Positions 9,940 through 21,796 of a DNA stretch of 64,000 nt are shown in pieces. Within the stretch, counting starts at the first letter, position 1. Each line of letters opens with the position of its first letter. Made by a program: the position numbers and the translations under genes. A model generated the notes under the pieces. That model did not search any database. It was not told where the DNA came from and saw only the letters and a list, made by a program, of their open reading frames with translations. The DNA comes from Hygrocybe punicea (Eukaryota > Basidiomycota > Agaricomycetes > Agaricales > Hygrophoraceae): the NCBI GenBank assembly GCA_963556145.1, contig OY744463.1, positions 2,232,001 through 2,296,000 on the forward strand, read 5' to 3'.

Positions 9940-12430
9940 ACCTAATCCTGCAGTGAGAGCTGGGCCAGGGTCAACCTTATTCTGCAGCAAGAGCAGGGCC
10001 ATGTCAACCCAATGCTGGAGCAATGGCCAGACCCTCATGAATCCAAACCTGCGACATGGGTGGGTCTGGGGTCAATGCAATGCTACAGGACAGGCTGGAC
10101 CCCAATCAACCTACCCTACAGTGAGTGCTGGATGTGGGTCAACAAAGTGCTGCAGCAAGAGCTGGACCCTGGTCAACACAAGCCCTGCAGCAAGTGCTGG
10201 ACCCAGGTCAACCCAGTGCTGCAGCAATAGCTGGAGCCCGGTCAACCCAAGCCTGCAGGAAGAGTGAGACCTGGGTCAACCCAAGCCCCGCAGCAAGTGC
10301 TGGACCCCGGTCAACCTGGTGCTGCAGCAATATCTAGACCCTGGTCAACCCCAGCCCGGCAGCGAGTGCTGGATCTGGGTCAACCCAGTGTTGCAGCAAT
10401 ATCTGGACCCCGGTCAACCCGGTGCAGCAGCAATAGCTGGACCCAGGTCAACCCTGTGCTGCAGCAAGTGCTGGACCCTGGTCAACCTGGTGCTGCAGCA
10501 ATAGCTGGACCCAGGTCAACCCTGTGCTGCATCAAGTGCTGGACCCTGGTCAACCCAGTGCTGCAGCAAGTGCTGGACCCAGGTCAACCCAGTGCTGCAG
10601 CAATATCTGGACCCCAGTCAACCTGGTGCTGCAGCAATAGCTGGACCCAGGTCAACCCAAGCCTGCAGGAAGAGCTGGACCTGGGTCAACCCCAGCCCTG
10701 CAGCGAGTGCTGGATCCAGGTCAACCCGGTGTTGCAGCAATATCTGGACCCTGGTCAACCCAGTGCTGCAGCAATACCTGGACCCAGGTCAACCCAAGCC
10801 TGCAGGAAGAGCCAGACCTGGGTCAACCCAACCCCCGCAGCAAGTGCTGGACCCCAGTCAACCTGGTGCTGCAGCAATAGCTGAACCCTGGTCAACCCAG
10901 TGCTGCAGCAAGTGCTGGACCCTGGTCAACCCAGTGCTGCAGCAATAGCTGAACCCTGGTCAACCCAGTGCTGCAGCAAGTGCTGGACCCCAGTCAACCC
11001 AGTGCTGCAGCAATATCTAGACCCCAGTCAACCCCAGCCCTGCAGCGAGTGCTGGATCTGGGTCAACCCAGTGCTGCAGCAATATCTGGACCCCGGTCAA
11101 CCCAGTGCTGCAGCAATAGCTGGACTCAGGTCAACCCAAGCCTGCAGGAAGAGCTGGACCTGGGTCAACCCAAGCCCCGCAGCAAGTGCTGGACCCAGGT
11201 CAACCCGGTCCTGCAGCAATAGCTGGACCCCGGTCAACCCAGTGCTGCAGCAATACCTGAACCCTGGTCAACCCAGTGCTGCAGCAATAGCTGGACCCCG
11301 GTCAACCCAAGCCTGTAGGGAGAGCTGGACCCGGGTCAACCCAAGCCCCAAAGCAAGTGCTGGAACCAGATCAACCCAGTGCTGCAGCAATAGCTGGACC
11401 TGGGTCAACCCCAGCCCTGCAGCGAGTGCTGGATCCAGGTCAACCCGGTGTTGCAGCAATATCTGGACCCCGGTCAACCCAGTGCTGCAGCAATACCTGG
11501 ACCCAGGTCAACCCAAGCCTGCAGGAAGAGCCAGACCTGGGTCAACCCAACCCCCGCAGCAAGTGCTGGACCCCAGTCAACCTGGTGCTGCAGCAATAGC
11601 TGAACCCTGGTCAACCCAGTGCTGCAGCAAGTGCTGGACCCTGGTCAACCCAGTGCTGCAGCAATAGCTGAACCCTGGTCAACCCAGTGCTGCAGCAAGT
11701 GCTGGACCCCAGTCAACCCAGTGCTGCAGCAATATCTAGACCCCAGTCAACCCCAGCCCTGCAGCGAGTGCTGGATCTGGGTCAACCCAGTGCTGCAGCA
11801 ATATCTGGACCCCGGTCAACCCAGTGCTGCAGCAATAGCTGGACTCAGGTCAACCCAAGCCTGCAGGAAGAGCTGGACCTGGGTCAACCCAAGCCCCGCA
11901 GCAAGTGCTGGACCCAGGTCAACCCGGTCCTGCAGCAATAGCTGGACCCCGGTCAACCCAGTGCTGCAGCAATACCTGAACCCTGGTCAACCCAGTGCTG
12001 CAGCAATAGCTGGACCCCGGTCAACCCAAGCCTGTAGGGAGAGCTGGACCCGGGTCAACCCAAGCCCCAAAGCAAGTGCTGGAACCAGATCAACCCAGTG
12101 CTGCAGCAATAGCTGGACCCAGGTCAACCCAAGCCCTGCAGCAAGTGCTGGATCTGGGTCAACCTGGTGCCACAGCAATATCTGGACCCCGGTCAACCAA
12201 GTGCTGCAGCAATAGCTGAACCCTGGTAAACCCGGTGCTGCAGCAATACCTGGACCCCAGCCACCCCACCCTGCAGGAAGTGCTGGGCCTGGGTCAACCC
12301 AGTGCTGCAGCAACAGCTGGACCCAGGTCAACCCAAGCCTGCAGCAAGAGCTGGTCCACGGTCAACCCAGGTCAACCCACGTTGCTTGCACAGCTGGACC
12401 TGGGTCAACCCAACCTTCCCAGAATAGCTG
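9940..12430 (+). repeat. 34-bp minisatellite, right arm
   Basis: The same 34-bp unit as in the left arm, inverted. Variant units occur in mirrored order, so peptides read from the two arms are nearly identical over about 200 residues (for example 4831-5427 minus and 11619-12215 plus). It is about 500 bp longer than the left array. A 719-bp higher-order unit is directly duplicated (for example 10968-11222 and 11687-11941). Confidence 0.85.
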
Positions 12431-12652
12431 TCCTGGGTTAACCTACCCCATGGCAGAGCTGACACTGGGTTGACCCACCCTGCCACCCTTGACCAGCAAG
12501 AGCTGTACCTGGGTCAACCTACCACCCCACATTTCCCCAGCAAGAGCTGTCTCTTGGGTTAACCTACCCCCCCAGCAAGCAACTGCGCTATGTGTACCTA
12601 CCTTTTGCAACTATATCTGTGATTGGGTTAACCAAAACGACTGGGTCTACTG

Positions 12653-12659
12653 GATCAGA
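12653..12659. repeat. Target-site duplication, right copy
   Basis: GATCAGA, identical to 4295-4301. Confidence 0.75.
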
Positions 12660-13480
12660 GGAGTTTATTTTCTATAGTCTAGTCAATCCAACCCGAATCC
12701 AGGGTTCTGGATCAGAGGGGAAGTGAAGGGAGCGGAGTACGAAGACTAATGAGATGATACGAAGCGAGGACTAAGAAGTAGAACTGAAGGGATGCAATAT
12801 GATAGGATGTAATATGATATGGTGGGATATGATAATATATAGGTTGTAGTATAAGGGTACATCTTTTATACTACTGGGAGAGATCCTGTGCTGTAGTAAC
12901 TATGTACTACAAGCGAAGGCTGTAACTGATGGTAGAGAGGTGGAGCGGAGTATAGGGGGAATGGTGCTATGTACTAAGTAACAGGAAACGAAGATATATC
13001 ATATGTAACTATATACGTACTGATTCCGGGTCGTTAGAGACATCGCATCTTGAGTATGAACGATTCTGGAGGCGGAATCCGGAGCGGAATCGACGGAAAA
13101 GACCGGAAACGGGCGGAATCGATGATACGTGAATGGGAATGGACGAGGACGAAGTGGGATATGAAGAGGATTCGGGTCCAGAGGGCCCGGAGCCTCTACA
13201 GCGGCTTCTTACTTTTTATATTCTATTATCTTACTGAAGCTTGTTAGACTATTCCTAGTCACTTCTACACTGACCCCACAGGCTTAGGATTATTATTCCG
13301 CAGCCACCCCGACCTCGCCTTTACACCGCATCTATCAGCAATGAGGACCACTGTGATTTTGTCAAGCTCCGACAAATGTTGGTCTGAACGAACACGGAGG
13401 AACACACCAATGATGTTCTTTATGAAAATTGGCAAGTTACCACTATTCACTATTGCATTTCACTTCTCCAAAGTCCCGCA
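12660..13480 (+). repeat. Host repeat continued after the foldback; leader copy B (right part)
   Basis: No gene is supported. The stretch 13205-13310 (ending near CACTTCTACACTGACCCCAC and TTAGGATTATTATTC) aligns with 1270-1400 of leader copy A, showing that the foldback element sits inside copy B. The 12660-13200 portion is purine-biased and has no counterpart in copy A. Confidence 0.5.
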
Positions 13481-14592
13481 GTGAGACCGCAACAGGAACG
13501 TGCTCTACATGAGGCTAAACTTGCGGGGATGATCATTGGGCCATCTCATCCCTCGTCTTTATCGCTGATAAGTCTGCTCTTCCGTGTCGAGACAAGGAAC
13601 CCGGTGGCGCTCCACTTCCCTCGCCAGCTGTATCGACCCTCGCGAGATGGGCTCTCATGGACAATGTCATGCCCCGAAAAGAAGAAAACCATGGAATCCG
13701 ACACGCGAGATGTCCCAGTTCCAAGTCGCAAAGCTGCTCCGCACCCTTCGGCTACACCAACATCATTGAAGCGACTTAGGACATTGAGGGCCTCCGATGA
13801 TGGGAAGTGTGAGCACAAATCGGCTCAGGATCGCTTCCACTGCATGATAATCGGTTCAAGTTCGCAGCCGAAAAGTATAAGAATCTCCTCCAGTCGTCTC
13901 TTCCCATCTCTAATCTCCCATATCCGAGTCACCGCATCAGAATGAATGTTCCCAGTCAACCCACCTTTAATTTGGGTATCGGTCAGGAAGCTGTTCAGCT
14001 CAGAGCATATCTTCGCAGCTTATCAAGCCAAGTACAAAGCACTCGTTGGTCAGGCCCAGTGCTGGGCTGGTGGAAGGTCTGTCTGTCGTCACAGTAATTC
14101 TAAATCATCAATGATCAATTTTTTCAGAATTGTGCATCTGACTTTCCATTGCTCTCTGAAGCTGTTGCAACTCGCTTGAATCTGCTTATGGACACGTCCA
14201 CCAATGTCCTTTTAGTGCATTCACAGAATGCGTATGCACTAAATGTTCTCACTGACCAGCCGTTCTGGAGAGGTCTCGTCAACTTCTTGACTATCTGCAT
14301 TCTTGTGAGTATTTGGGCCATTGTATGTCAGTGTTCCAAGTCTATGAACATTCATCTAGTTTGAGTCGACGCACCAGAACTATGTCATTTCAGACAATGC
14401 TGGTGCTTCCAGGGTCTGGCTGGATGAGGCTCTTCAGCATCTCGGGGGTCACATGTATGTACTAATTCATTTAACGAATCTATGCCGGGATCATCTGACA
14501 ACAATATCCAGGCCAACGTCTCCTGTTGAAGCTGGCCCGGATGGGGATTTTGATGAAGTTGACGAAGATGAGCTGCCGGAATTAGTTTATTA
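13481..14592 (+). pseudogene. Broken ORF of a transposon, family unresolved
   Basis: Open segments in several frames can be chained across stops and a putative intron (about 14080-14130). Pieces include a stretch with FKFAAEKYKNLLQ and LPYPSHRIRMNVPSQ (about 13855-13960) and a final segment with DNAGASRVWLDEALQHLGG, ending in an acidic tail at about 14592. No domain is recognised. Position after the leader repeat, as with the hAT remnant, suggests it is the coding part of leader copy B, but this is inference. Confidence 0.35.
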
Positions 14593-14619
14593 ATTGAGGC
14601 AGTTTGCAAAGATCAGCTG

Positions 14620-14867
14620 CCAAGTGAATCGACAGAGATTTATTGATTGGTCTGGGCTCGGTCTGAACCGGTTTCAACTGGTTTAGCAACCGGTTAATGT
14701 AAGGACCAGTTAAATCTGGTTGGAAGACAGCAACTGAACCGCAAGAGACCGGTTCTGAGCAGTTAAGTCCGGTTTAGGCCATCTTGTGGTGTTATGGCAA
14801 CCGGTTCCGGTTGCGGTCTTTTGGAAATTGGTCAAAATACCGGACCGGACCGGACTTTCAAACCCTA
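14620..14867. mobile_element. ACCGGTT-rich hAT-like transposon end
   Basis: This stretch is dense in ACCGGTT and CCGGTT words and finishes with three CCGGA units and TTTCAAACCCTAG. Such subterminal repeats with a CTAGGGTTTGAAA-type end resemble many fungal hAT elements. The opposite end was not found in the window. Confidence 0.35.
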
Positions 14868-15630
14868 GTGCTATACCTTTTGTTTCAGTTCCATTTCATC
14901 CCTATTGCACCATAGTTCCGTCGCGCACCGTCTATTTGTCTTGCCTTCTTCACCCTGTATTGTCCTAACAACCAACTTCGCATAAATACCCCCTATAGTT
15001 TACATACTAGAGAGACGTCTTGTATACCCCCGATTCCAGTCTATCATATCACATCTTTACTGCGCTGTCCATGCGATAGCTCCGCGCTACTCTATTAAAA
15101 CTTTGCGTTCCTTCTACGAAGTGCTACGTATATGCCGAAAACATCGCCGACTGTTTCGCACACGCCGCACACATCGCGCACATCAGAAACATCATCGCCA
15201 CTATCCAGAGCACCTCTGAGTATTTTTATTAACCTTTTGGATTGAGATTGAACCCCTCAGAATTCATACAGCACTGTGGTAGAGTTGGTATTTGATTCCA
15301 TTCACATTACCACAGTGCACCCTTTCAGCGCAGCGTGTGCAAAACAGTCAGCGATGTTTTCGGCATATACGTAGCACTTCGTAGAAGGAACGCAAAGTTT
15401 TAATAGAGTAGCGCGGAGCTATCGCATGGACAGCGCAGTAAAGATGTGATATGATAGACTGGAATCGGGGGTATACAAGACGTCTCTCTAGTATGTAAAC
15501 TATAGGGGGTATTTATGCGAAGTTGGTTGTTAGGACAATACAGGGTGAAGAAGGCAAGACAAATAGACGGTGCGCAACGGAACTATGGTGCAATAGGGAT
15601 GAAATGGAACTGAAACAAAAGGTATAGCAC
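14868..15630. mobile_element. 763-bp inverted-repeat element (MITE-like)
   Basis: Arms at 14868-15170 and 15328-15630 are near-perfect inverted repeats of about 303 bp, starting GTGCTATACC and ending GGTATAGCAC. The loop of about 157 bp contains a second small hairpin (GCACTGTGGTA near 15271 and TACCACAGTGC near 15308). It encodes nothing. No clear target duplication is seen. Confidence 0.8.
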
Positions 15631-15749
15631 CATGCGAAGCAATTTCCAAAATATCTAGAGGATAGGAGCTATACTGTTTGAAATAAGTGAAACATGTCGC
15701 ATAAAGACTTCCCTGGAACCGGAACGGAATCAGAATGGAATAGGGTGAA

Positions 15750-16850
15750 TGGTATAAGCGTGGATGATGTCAGAGAGGCTCGAAATATGTTTCCGAAGGG
15801 GGCCGAAGCACTCCGAAGAAAATCGCCATAATGTCAAATTATCGCCCGTATCGCGCGCATATCGCAGTCGCATCGCATATAAATCGGGATGTTTTGCAAT
15901 GAATCGCAGCATGTTGAGGCTAGAATAGGTCCAATAGAGGGTTTCTGTGCTTAGGGACATGTGCTGCATATCAGCGCTTTGCCCCATTTCTTTAGTTCTT
16001 GCCAGATTTCTCGAGCAGTTGCGTTGATCCCTCGCGTCATGAATCCACTAAGACATGTTCTGTTCTCATTTTCTGCAAATGTGAATGAGACATTCAGTCC
16101 TTGGGCTTGTCGTGCCGGCCCCCGCTCAGCAACATCACAGCCATCCATTTGAATGTTGGCAAGTGCTGGATCATTCCTGTTCCATGAATTCCGTTCCCAG
16201 AACCTGACATTTGGATAGTTAGTGTGATCTAACTGGGAAAGCAAGGGGTGTGCCGAAGAAATGTTGTCCTCCAAGTCTTCCTGTTTTGCACGACTTCCTA
16301 TTTGATTATTAGCGTTGCCGACGACGGCATTAGAGTTCAGAAAACAAGATGGGGTCACCTACTGTATAGACTCAAGCTTCGACTCCAGAGACAAAGATTT
16401 CACGAATAGCTCTTGATAGACCTGGTTGTGGAGCAAAGTTTGGTGATTGAGGGACTCTACAATGTCCCAACTATTCAGAGCGGATGAATTTAAAGTGCTG
16501 GGCTGGTGCAAAATTTATAAACATGTAGATATATGCGTATAAATACATACCATTCAGGGTGTATGGCTTGGATTACGATGTTCCTGTGCTGGTGTATGGT
16601 ATACTGGTGCTCTGTAGGATGTCTGATTTTTGGGAACTTGACTTGAAATCTCTCCACAGTGTGAATGAAACAACTGAAAGGACAGGGCAGGACAGGGGTC
16701 CAAGATGCTAGCTGGCAAATCAGAATAGTCAGAAAGTTCCTCCAGCAAAGAATGGTCTGTGGGAGAGAAGGCTTGCACATCATGGTGATAGAAAGAGGAC
16801 ATGGTGGTAAACGAGAGAAGAGCGTGTACATACTAACCAGCACTACTAGC
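15750..16850 (-). pseudogene. Degenerate repetitive ORF remnant
   Basis: On the minus strand three open segments can be joined: 16802-16554, about 16495-16360 and 16358-15951. They include NHQTLLHNQVYQEL, the segment LDHTNYPNVRFWERNSWNR and AREIWQELKKWGKAL. The pattern resembles repetitive hypothetical proteins common in Agaricomycete transposons, but no named domain can be assigned. I treat it as a remnant. Confidence 0.35.
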
Positions 16851-16859
16851 ATACCGCAC

Positions 16860-17310
16860 ATGAGCGATATTGACTATGTGACATCACTGAGTCACAGCTC
16901 TCTTCCAATGTCCACCTGGGCTGTTGCAATCCCCGCAAACCATGTTGTTTCTCTGTCTGTCAATAATCTCACTGACGATTGGACATATTATACTGTCCCT
17001 TTCGAGGCACCTGAAAAGGGTCGCATGGTGAGTAGATTCTCTGCAGTCATCCTTTGTTTTCCATTGATCGATACAACTGATACAAGATCCTGTGGATTCA
17101 TGTCAAGAGGAAACTGGGGGAGGACCATGGTAGTGAAGAGAGTGCTCAGCCTCTCCACAAATCAATGTAAGTTTTGTGATTTTGATTCATGCGGTAATTT
17201 CTTAGAGTCTATCAATATCTATCAGCGTATCTGGTGTGAAGGACGCGCTGGAAATCAAGACCGAAGGTTCGGAGAATGTTTTCGTGGTCAAGAAAGAAGA
17301 ACCGGATAAT
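16860..17310 (+). pseudogene. Unknown ORF fragment
   Basis: An open plus-strand reading starts near 16861, with WAVAIPANHVVSLSVNNL. After a possible intron near 17029-17085 it could continue to an acidic KKEEPDN tail near 17305. No family is recognised. It lies between transposon remnants and may belong to one of them. Confidence 0.25.
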
Positions 17311-17664
17311 ACTGAGCTGAGTAATGCATCAATGGCTCCTTCTCTTCACGTTCATGCCTGTTGATCTCAGATACTCATTTGCCGTGCCCATCCTGGACAA
17401 AGTGCCACTTAAGGTGTTATTCCAGACGTTCACACATACAGGATGAGGTGTGTGGATGAGGATTATGTGCATGAACTTAGCATGGTTGACAAGGAAAATA
17501 TTTATCCAGTAAAGCGCCAAAAATTGTAGTTTTTGTTCTGTTGTCATTGTATCTTGCTAGCATTGTGTCCACTCTCACATGTATATTCCATTCCATCCAC
17601 GCAATCGACATTGTCAGTTCTGAATCATACATTGTGCATATATTATGTGAAATACCACCAGCTA

Positions 17665-20600
17665 TTATTCAAGATCATCGTGCATAAAATCACCCAACAT
17701 TGTGACTTCGAGACCCAGTTTCTCTCCAACAAAAAAGTACCCTGGCCAAGGTGGGAGTGGCGGCATTGCAACCACAGAGAGAATGCTGTGTACATCTATG
17801 ACTTCGAGGTTTGCTTCACCTTGATATTGACATGCCCAGAGGGTGGAATATGAATGTCAAAGTATGTCAGGATCTGGTGCGGAATATGTCGACACAACTG
17901 CGAGCATCTTGGTAACGGTTTGTATTTTGGCTTGAAAAAAGAATTGGACTTCACAATAGTGAAGCGTATTGTCAACGAAAAACTGCAATAATTATTAAGT
18001 GAGTAAAACACGTTTGAAAAATCTGAAATACCTTAATATTTCAGGCATTTCGCACCTCCTTCATAGGTTTGAGTTTTTCCTTCCAAGCCGAATGCACAAT
18101 TTGTTCATTGGGGAGATGTAGTCGTGCCCATCGATATGTGCGAGGATTCCAATCCGGTCTTCTAGTGTTGGTTTCACACTTGAGATATGTACGTATTGCA
18201 GCCGCAGGGGCTCCACTGATTGTCTTCAGCCTCTTGTCTCTGGCATGCAGTAAGATGTATCCATCTTCAACATCCAGAGAAGCACGAGGTGGACCTTTTG
18301 CAGGGTCAAGCTCTGGGATCATGGCCTTCAGTGCATTGACTTGGGAATGTCGAACACCTCGTTGTGAGAGGTTTGCGTAAGGCCGGGATGGTTGTTTGAG
18401 CTCTTCAGTAAGGTTTCCGATGGTTCACTCCATTGTCCATTGCGTATAATAACAGGGTGGGCCAAGACGAGCAGTTTCGCTTGCAATGTGTAGGAGTGCG
18501 TGGATGCAAGGACGGCAGAAGTGGATTCATTCGGGCATCCTTTGATAGTAAAGCTCCTCATACTCACGGACAAATTGTGTGAGGAGTTTGTGGGCATAAA
18601 GCATTTCTTCCTGCCTGATCTTATGTTGGTGCAGAATGCGTAGAGCAGCAATGAGCTTGCAGAAATGTTGGAAGTACTGTTCCAGGAGGATGGAGTAGAG
18701 AATGCCAGGCCCGAGTACAAAGATATAGATGAGGAATTCCCATGCCTTATATCCACTCGAGACCTTTTCTGCGGGATTGCGAGGAGCCACGTCAAACAAG
18801 CCCAGTATATATGGTGCCATGTCTTCGACAGTCTTTCCATGCCTCTCCCAAACTTCACCTTGCAACACCTCCCAGTCCCAGGTACTTTTGTCGTTGGGGC
18901 GCTTACACGCCATTGTTCCATGCCAGAGCTCAAGAAGTAACTGTGTGAGATTGAGGGCAATAAGGTGCATCAGGTCAGTGGGAAAGCATCCAGGTATAGA
19001 CAGCATGTGCCGTGATGACAGGCCACTCAATAGAGTGGGCTTGACAATACCTGTACGCAAGCGGCATTGTTCGTATTGTGGGCCATTGGGGGACGCAATG
19101 ATGTAGGAAACGTTACTCTGATATTCATGGGGAGGCTGGACTGATATTCGGCTGAAATTGTAGTCATCGTGGTTGCATTTGTCAACGTCATAGTTGTTTG
19201 GCTTCAGGTGTACGGGGTAGTATTGTTTGCCTCCAGGGAACCGGTGGCCCTTAATCAGGCAGTAGAGATGACATGAATAGTAGCCCTTGTACCCAACAAG
19301 GCCATTGAAGTTGGTGATGCCGACACCATCAGCTGTATCAAAGACAAGGAATGGGTGAGATGTATGGATTGTGCCATCAGATGCATCCCAAATACGAAGA
19401 CCCTCGTTCTGCAGAGCCAACAGGTGATGAATTCCGGGGTATGAAAAAGGGTCAAAATGCTTTGGCTTATTGGGCCCAGCTATGAATCCACCAGGCCAAA
19501 CTGTTTTCTTCTTGTACCTGAGATTGGGTGACAACTCAAGGATGACCCAGATATAAATCCAACAGTCAGACGTCTTATGTTTGTAAAGTTGAGCCCCATC
19601 AATGGAGAGTAGGAGCGCGATGTCATCATCATGAAGGTTACCTTTAAGGACAGCATCGAGATATTTGGAACCAGATAGGAAGTCTTTGTAAACATCAGTT
19701 ATTCCACCATTTGCTTCAAGTTGTGCAAGAAGCTTGTTGGTGTGGGTTCTTCAATAGTGCATTGCCTCAGCACTCTCCAGGTGGCGGTACATTGCTTGCA
19801 GCTGTGGACCGAGTGGGATTGTGTGGAATGTTTGACGTGGGACCTTCTTCCAGTTATTTTCTGCATTGTATTTGAGAGGGTCATATCGTAGAGTGTGGCA
19901 GATGGGGCAGTGTGTGAGGTCCTCGAAAGGCCCAGTGTAGCCAATACATGAGTTAATACACATGTCGTGGATGATCGAAGTGACTCCGGTCAAGGAAATG
20001 ATGCATTTCTTGACTTGATCCAGAGATGGAAACTCAATGTCTGGGAAGTGTTTGCAGACAGCCTTGCGGATGCCCACATAAGTATCTTCAGATCCAGTCG
20101 TCGTCGCAAGAAATACTTCAAGGGCAAGTAGAAAATCGTCATCATCGAGTTCAAGGGGTCCCTCGATGGGATTCCTGAGTCGAAGGATGGTTTCTTCATC
20201 CAGGGAGCCGTTTTCAAGTGTAGCATTACGGACAAGATCGATGAACTTCAATGTGGTCTTCACATCGTCGAGAGAGGTGGCCTCTGGGTCCAAATAAGCT
20301 GGTACCTCAATATCAGCATCAGAGGCAGGACTGGCAGGCCTCGCTGCAACATAGTCATCAATGGGATCGTCATATGCAGCACGATCATCCTGAGAATAAT
20401 TGAACACAGGTTTGCCAGATGAAAAAGACAGAACTTACCTCAATGTGATTGAGGGTATCTTCATCCAAAGGTTCTCTGCCATGATCCAAGACATCGTCAT
20501 GCTTGTTACCTTCGTTGTGAGCATCTGGGTCATTGAAAGCGCCAGGAGATGGTGGATCGGCATAGATCTGGTCAAAATCATCATCATAATCTCGCCTTGG

Positions 20601-20890
20601 GCTCTCGGCACGTCTTTCATTGTCGTTTGCAACGTCCATTGGTTCTCCTTCATCTGCACCGCCCACCTCTATGCCCTCCTCACTGCCCTCCTCGCTGCCC
20701 TCCTCACTGCCCTCCTCGCTGCCCTCCTCAATCACTTCTTCAATCTCAGGGTCTCCTGTACCAAAAAATGCATCGAAGGCTCAACCCACAGAGTAGTGGT
20801 ACTTGGCATGCCTGCAGTATGTCCTCTCTGAGACTTGCTCGTGCTCACCATGGCATTTATCCTGGCAATCACAATAGTAATCTGGCCTGC
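17665..20890 (-). pseudogene. Tnp2-family (CACTA-type) transposase, decayed
   Basis: Exons on the minus strand encode a Tnp2 transposase. The order is a Cys/His motif near 20880-20800 (CDCQDKCHGEHEQVSERTYC), an acidic Glu/Gly/Ser repeat near 20680-20735, the N-terminal domain with HDMCINSCIGYTGPF (about 19945-19985), and the catalytic region 18527-19534 with KPKHFDPFSYPG, FNGLVGYKGYYSCHLYC and GCFPTDLMHL. Last comes the C-terminal region near 18322-18060 with RWARLHLPNEQIVHSAWKEK, finishing at 17665. CACTA transposases mobilise elements with CACTA-type ends. The C-terminal part has an in-frame TGA at 17857-17859. No CACTA ends or 3-bp duplications were found. Confidence 0.7.
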
Positions 20891-20899
20891 GAATCAAGT

Positions 20900-21700
20900 C
20901 AGTAAGTCATTGAGTAGGTTAATGGATAATTTACATCTTGAAGGTAGTCAGCACACATTAGAGGAGCATTATCAATATCAGAAATCAATCCAAAAAGAAG
21001 TTATCTATTTCGCACAAATTTTGACTGCTTAAATATCTACAAATCTCTGACAAAATGTCCTATTCTCACTGGGCTTGAAATATCATATGAATCATAATTA
21101 TGGGATCAAAGGACAAAAATGAAGAAAAATATGGTATATGAGCTTCTAGCCCTTGAAAGCTTCTAGCCCTTGAAAAACTGAACAATTTTCTCCCTACAAT
21201 CTTCTTCATAGGAGCTCTTTTGACACCATAATTTTACAATATCATATTGGGCATCAAAAATACTACTTTACCTCTTCATTTCATCCACCACTCATCATAC
21301 ACTAAATATAGTTCAAATGTAATTACAGGAGCTGATAGCCCTTAGAAAATGGTACAACTTTCCCTCTGTAACATGTCAATCCATGCAGTATTTCATGAGA
21401 TACAAGATTGAGCACAGAAAATTTGTCTAAGTCCATATTATTCAATTGATTCAAAAAATTTCAAAAATCGAGTTTAAAAAATAATTTTACTCAAGTCTAA
21501 TAGATGAGAGCTTTTCTGCTACACACGATTTCGCCGTATCCCGTTCTATGGCATATTTCCCTCACACAGGCATACCTCCTTTCTGACAAAGCGTAACCCT
21601 ACCCTTCAGGTGAACCCAGACTTGTGCGGAGAAACAGGAGTTTGTCTCACCCTCCTTTCTCTCACCGCATTGGTTCACCCAGGTAGCGTATCCCTCTTTT
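20900..21700. other. AT-rich intergenic stretch
   Basis: No gene. A small tandem duplication of AGCTTCTAGCCCTTGAAA occurs near 21140-21178, with a weaker related piece (GATAGCCCTTAGAAAA) near 21334. It may contain the 5' end of the Ngaro-type element, but no terminal repeat was recognised. Confidence 0.4.
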
Positions 21701-21796
21701 TCTGTGAGCCATACTCACCACTTTGGCTCACCAGGAGTAGAGGATTATTTTTTATTCTCTTTTTCATATCTGAATAAATTCCATCAAATATCTTTT

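Larger units (their letters stand above)
4302..12652. mobile_element. 8.35-kb giant inverted-repeat (foldback) element
   Basis: The outer ends are exact inverted repeats (CAGTAGACCC and GGGTCTACTG) flanked by the 7-bp duplication GATCAGA. Almost the whole element is palindromic. Both arms contain, from outside inward, a short end block, a 34-bp minisatellite, an AT-rich block, a GGGACT/GGGTGT purine-rich block, a CGTCGTC-rich block and a short inner match (about 7690-7765 with 8455-8530). The axis is near 8100-8200. No transposase or other protein domain is visible, so it is non-autonomous. Long terminal inverted repeats suggest a foldback or Mutator-like mechanism, but the 7-bp duplication does not decide the family. 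Confidence 0.8.

Noticed and set aside
11619..12215. Long open frames (up to about 250 codons) in the foldback arms
   Set aside because: They arise because the 34-bp unit cycles through frames without stops; comparable frames occur on both arms, there is no non-repeat domain, and the start codons lie inside repeat units.
14818..15655. Extension of the 763-bp inverted repeat to TTTTGGAAATTG on both sides
   Set aside because: The 12-bp match is separated from the arms by unequal lengths (about 38 and 9 bp), and the left copy belongs to a hAT-like end; coincidence cannot be excluded.
17665..20900. CACTA-type terminal repeats around the Tnp2 gene
   Set aside because: No convincing CACTA/TAGTG pair with 3-bp duplication could be located by eye.
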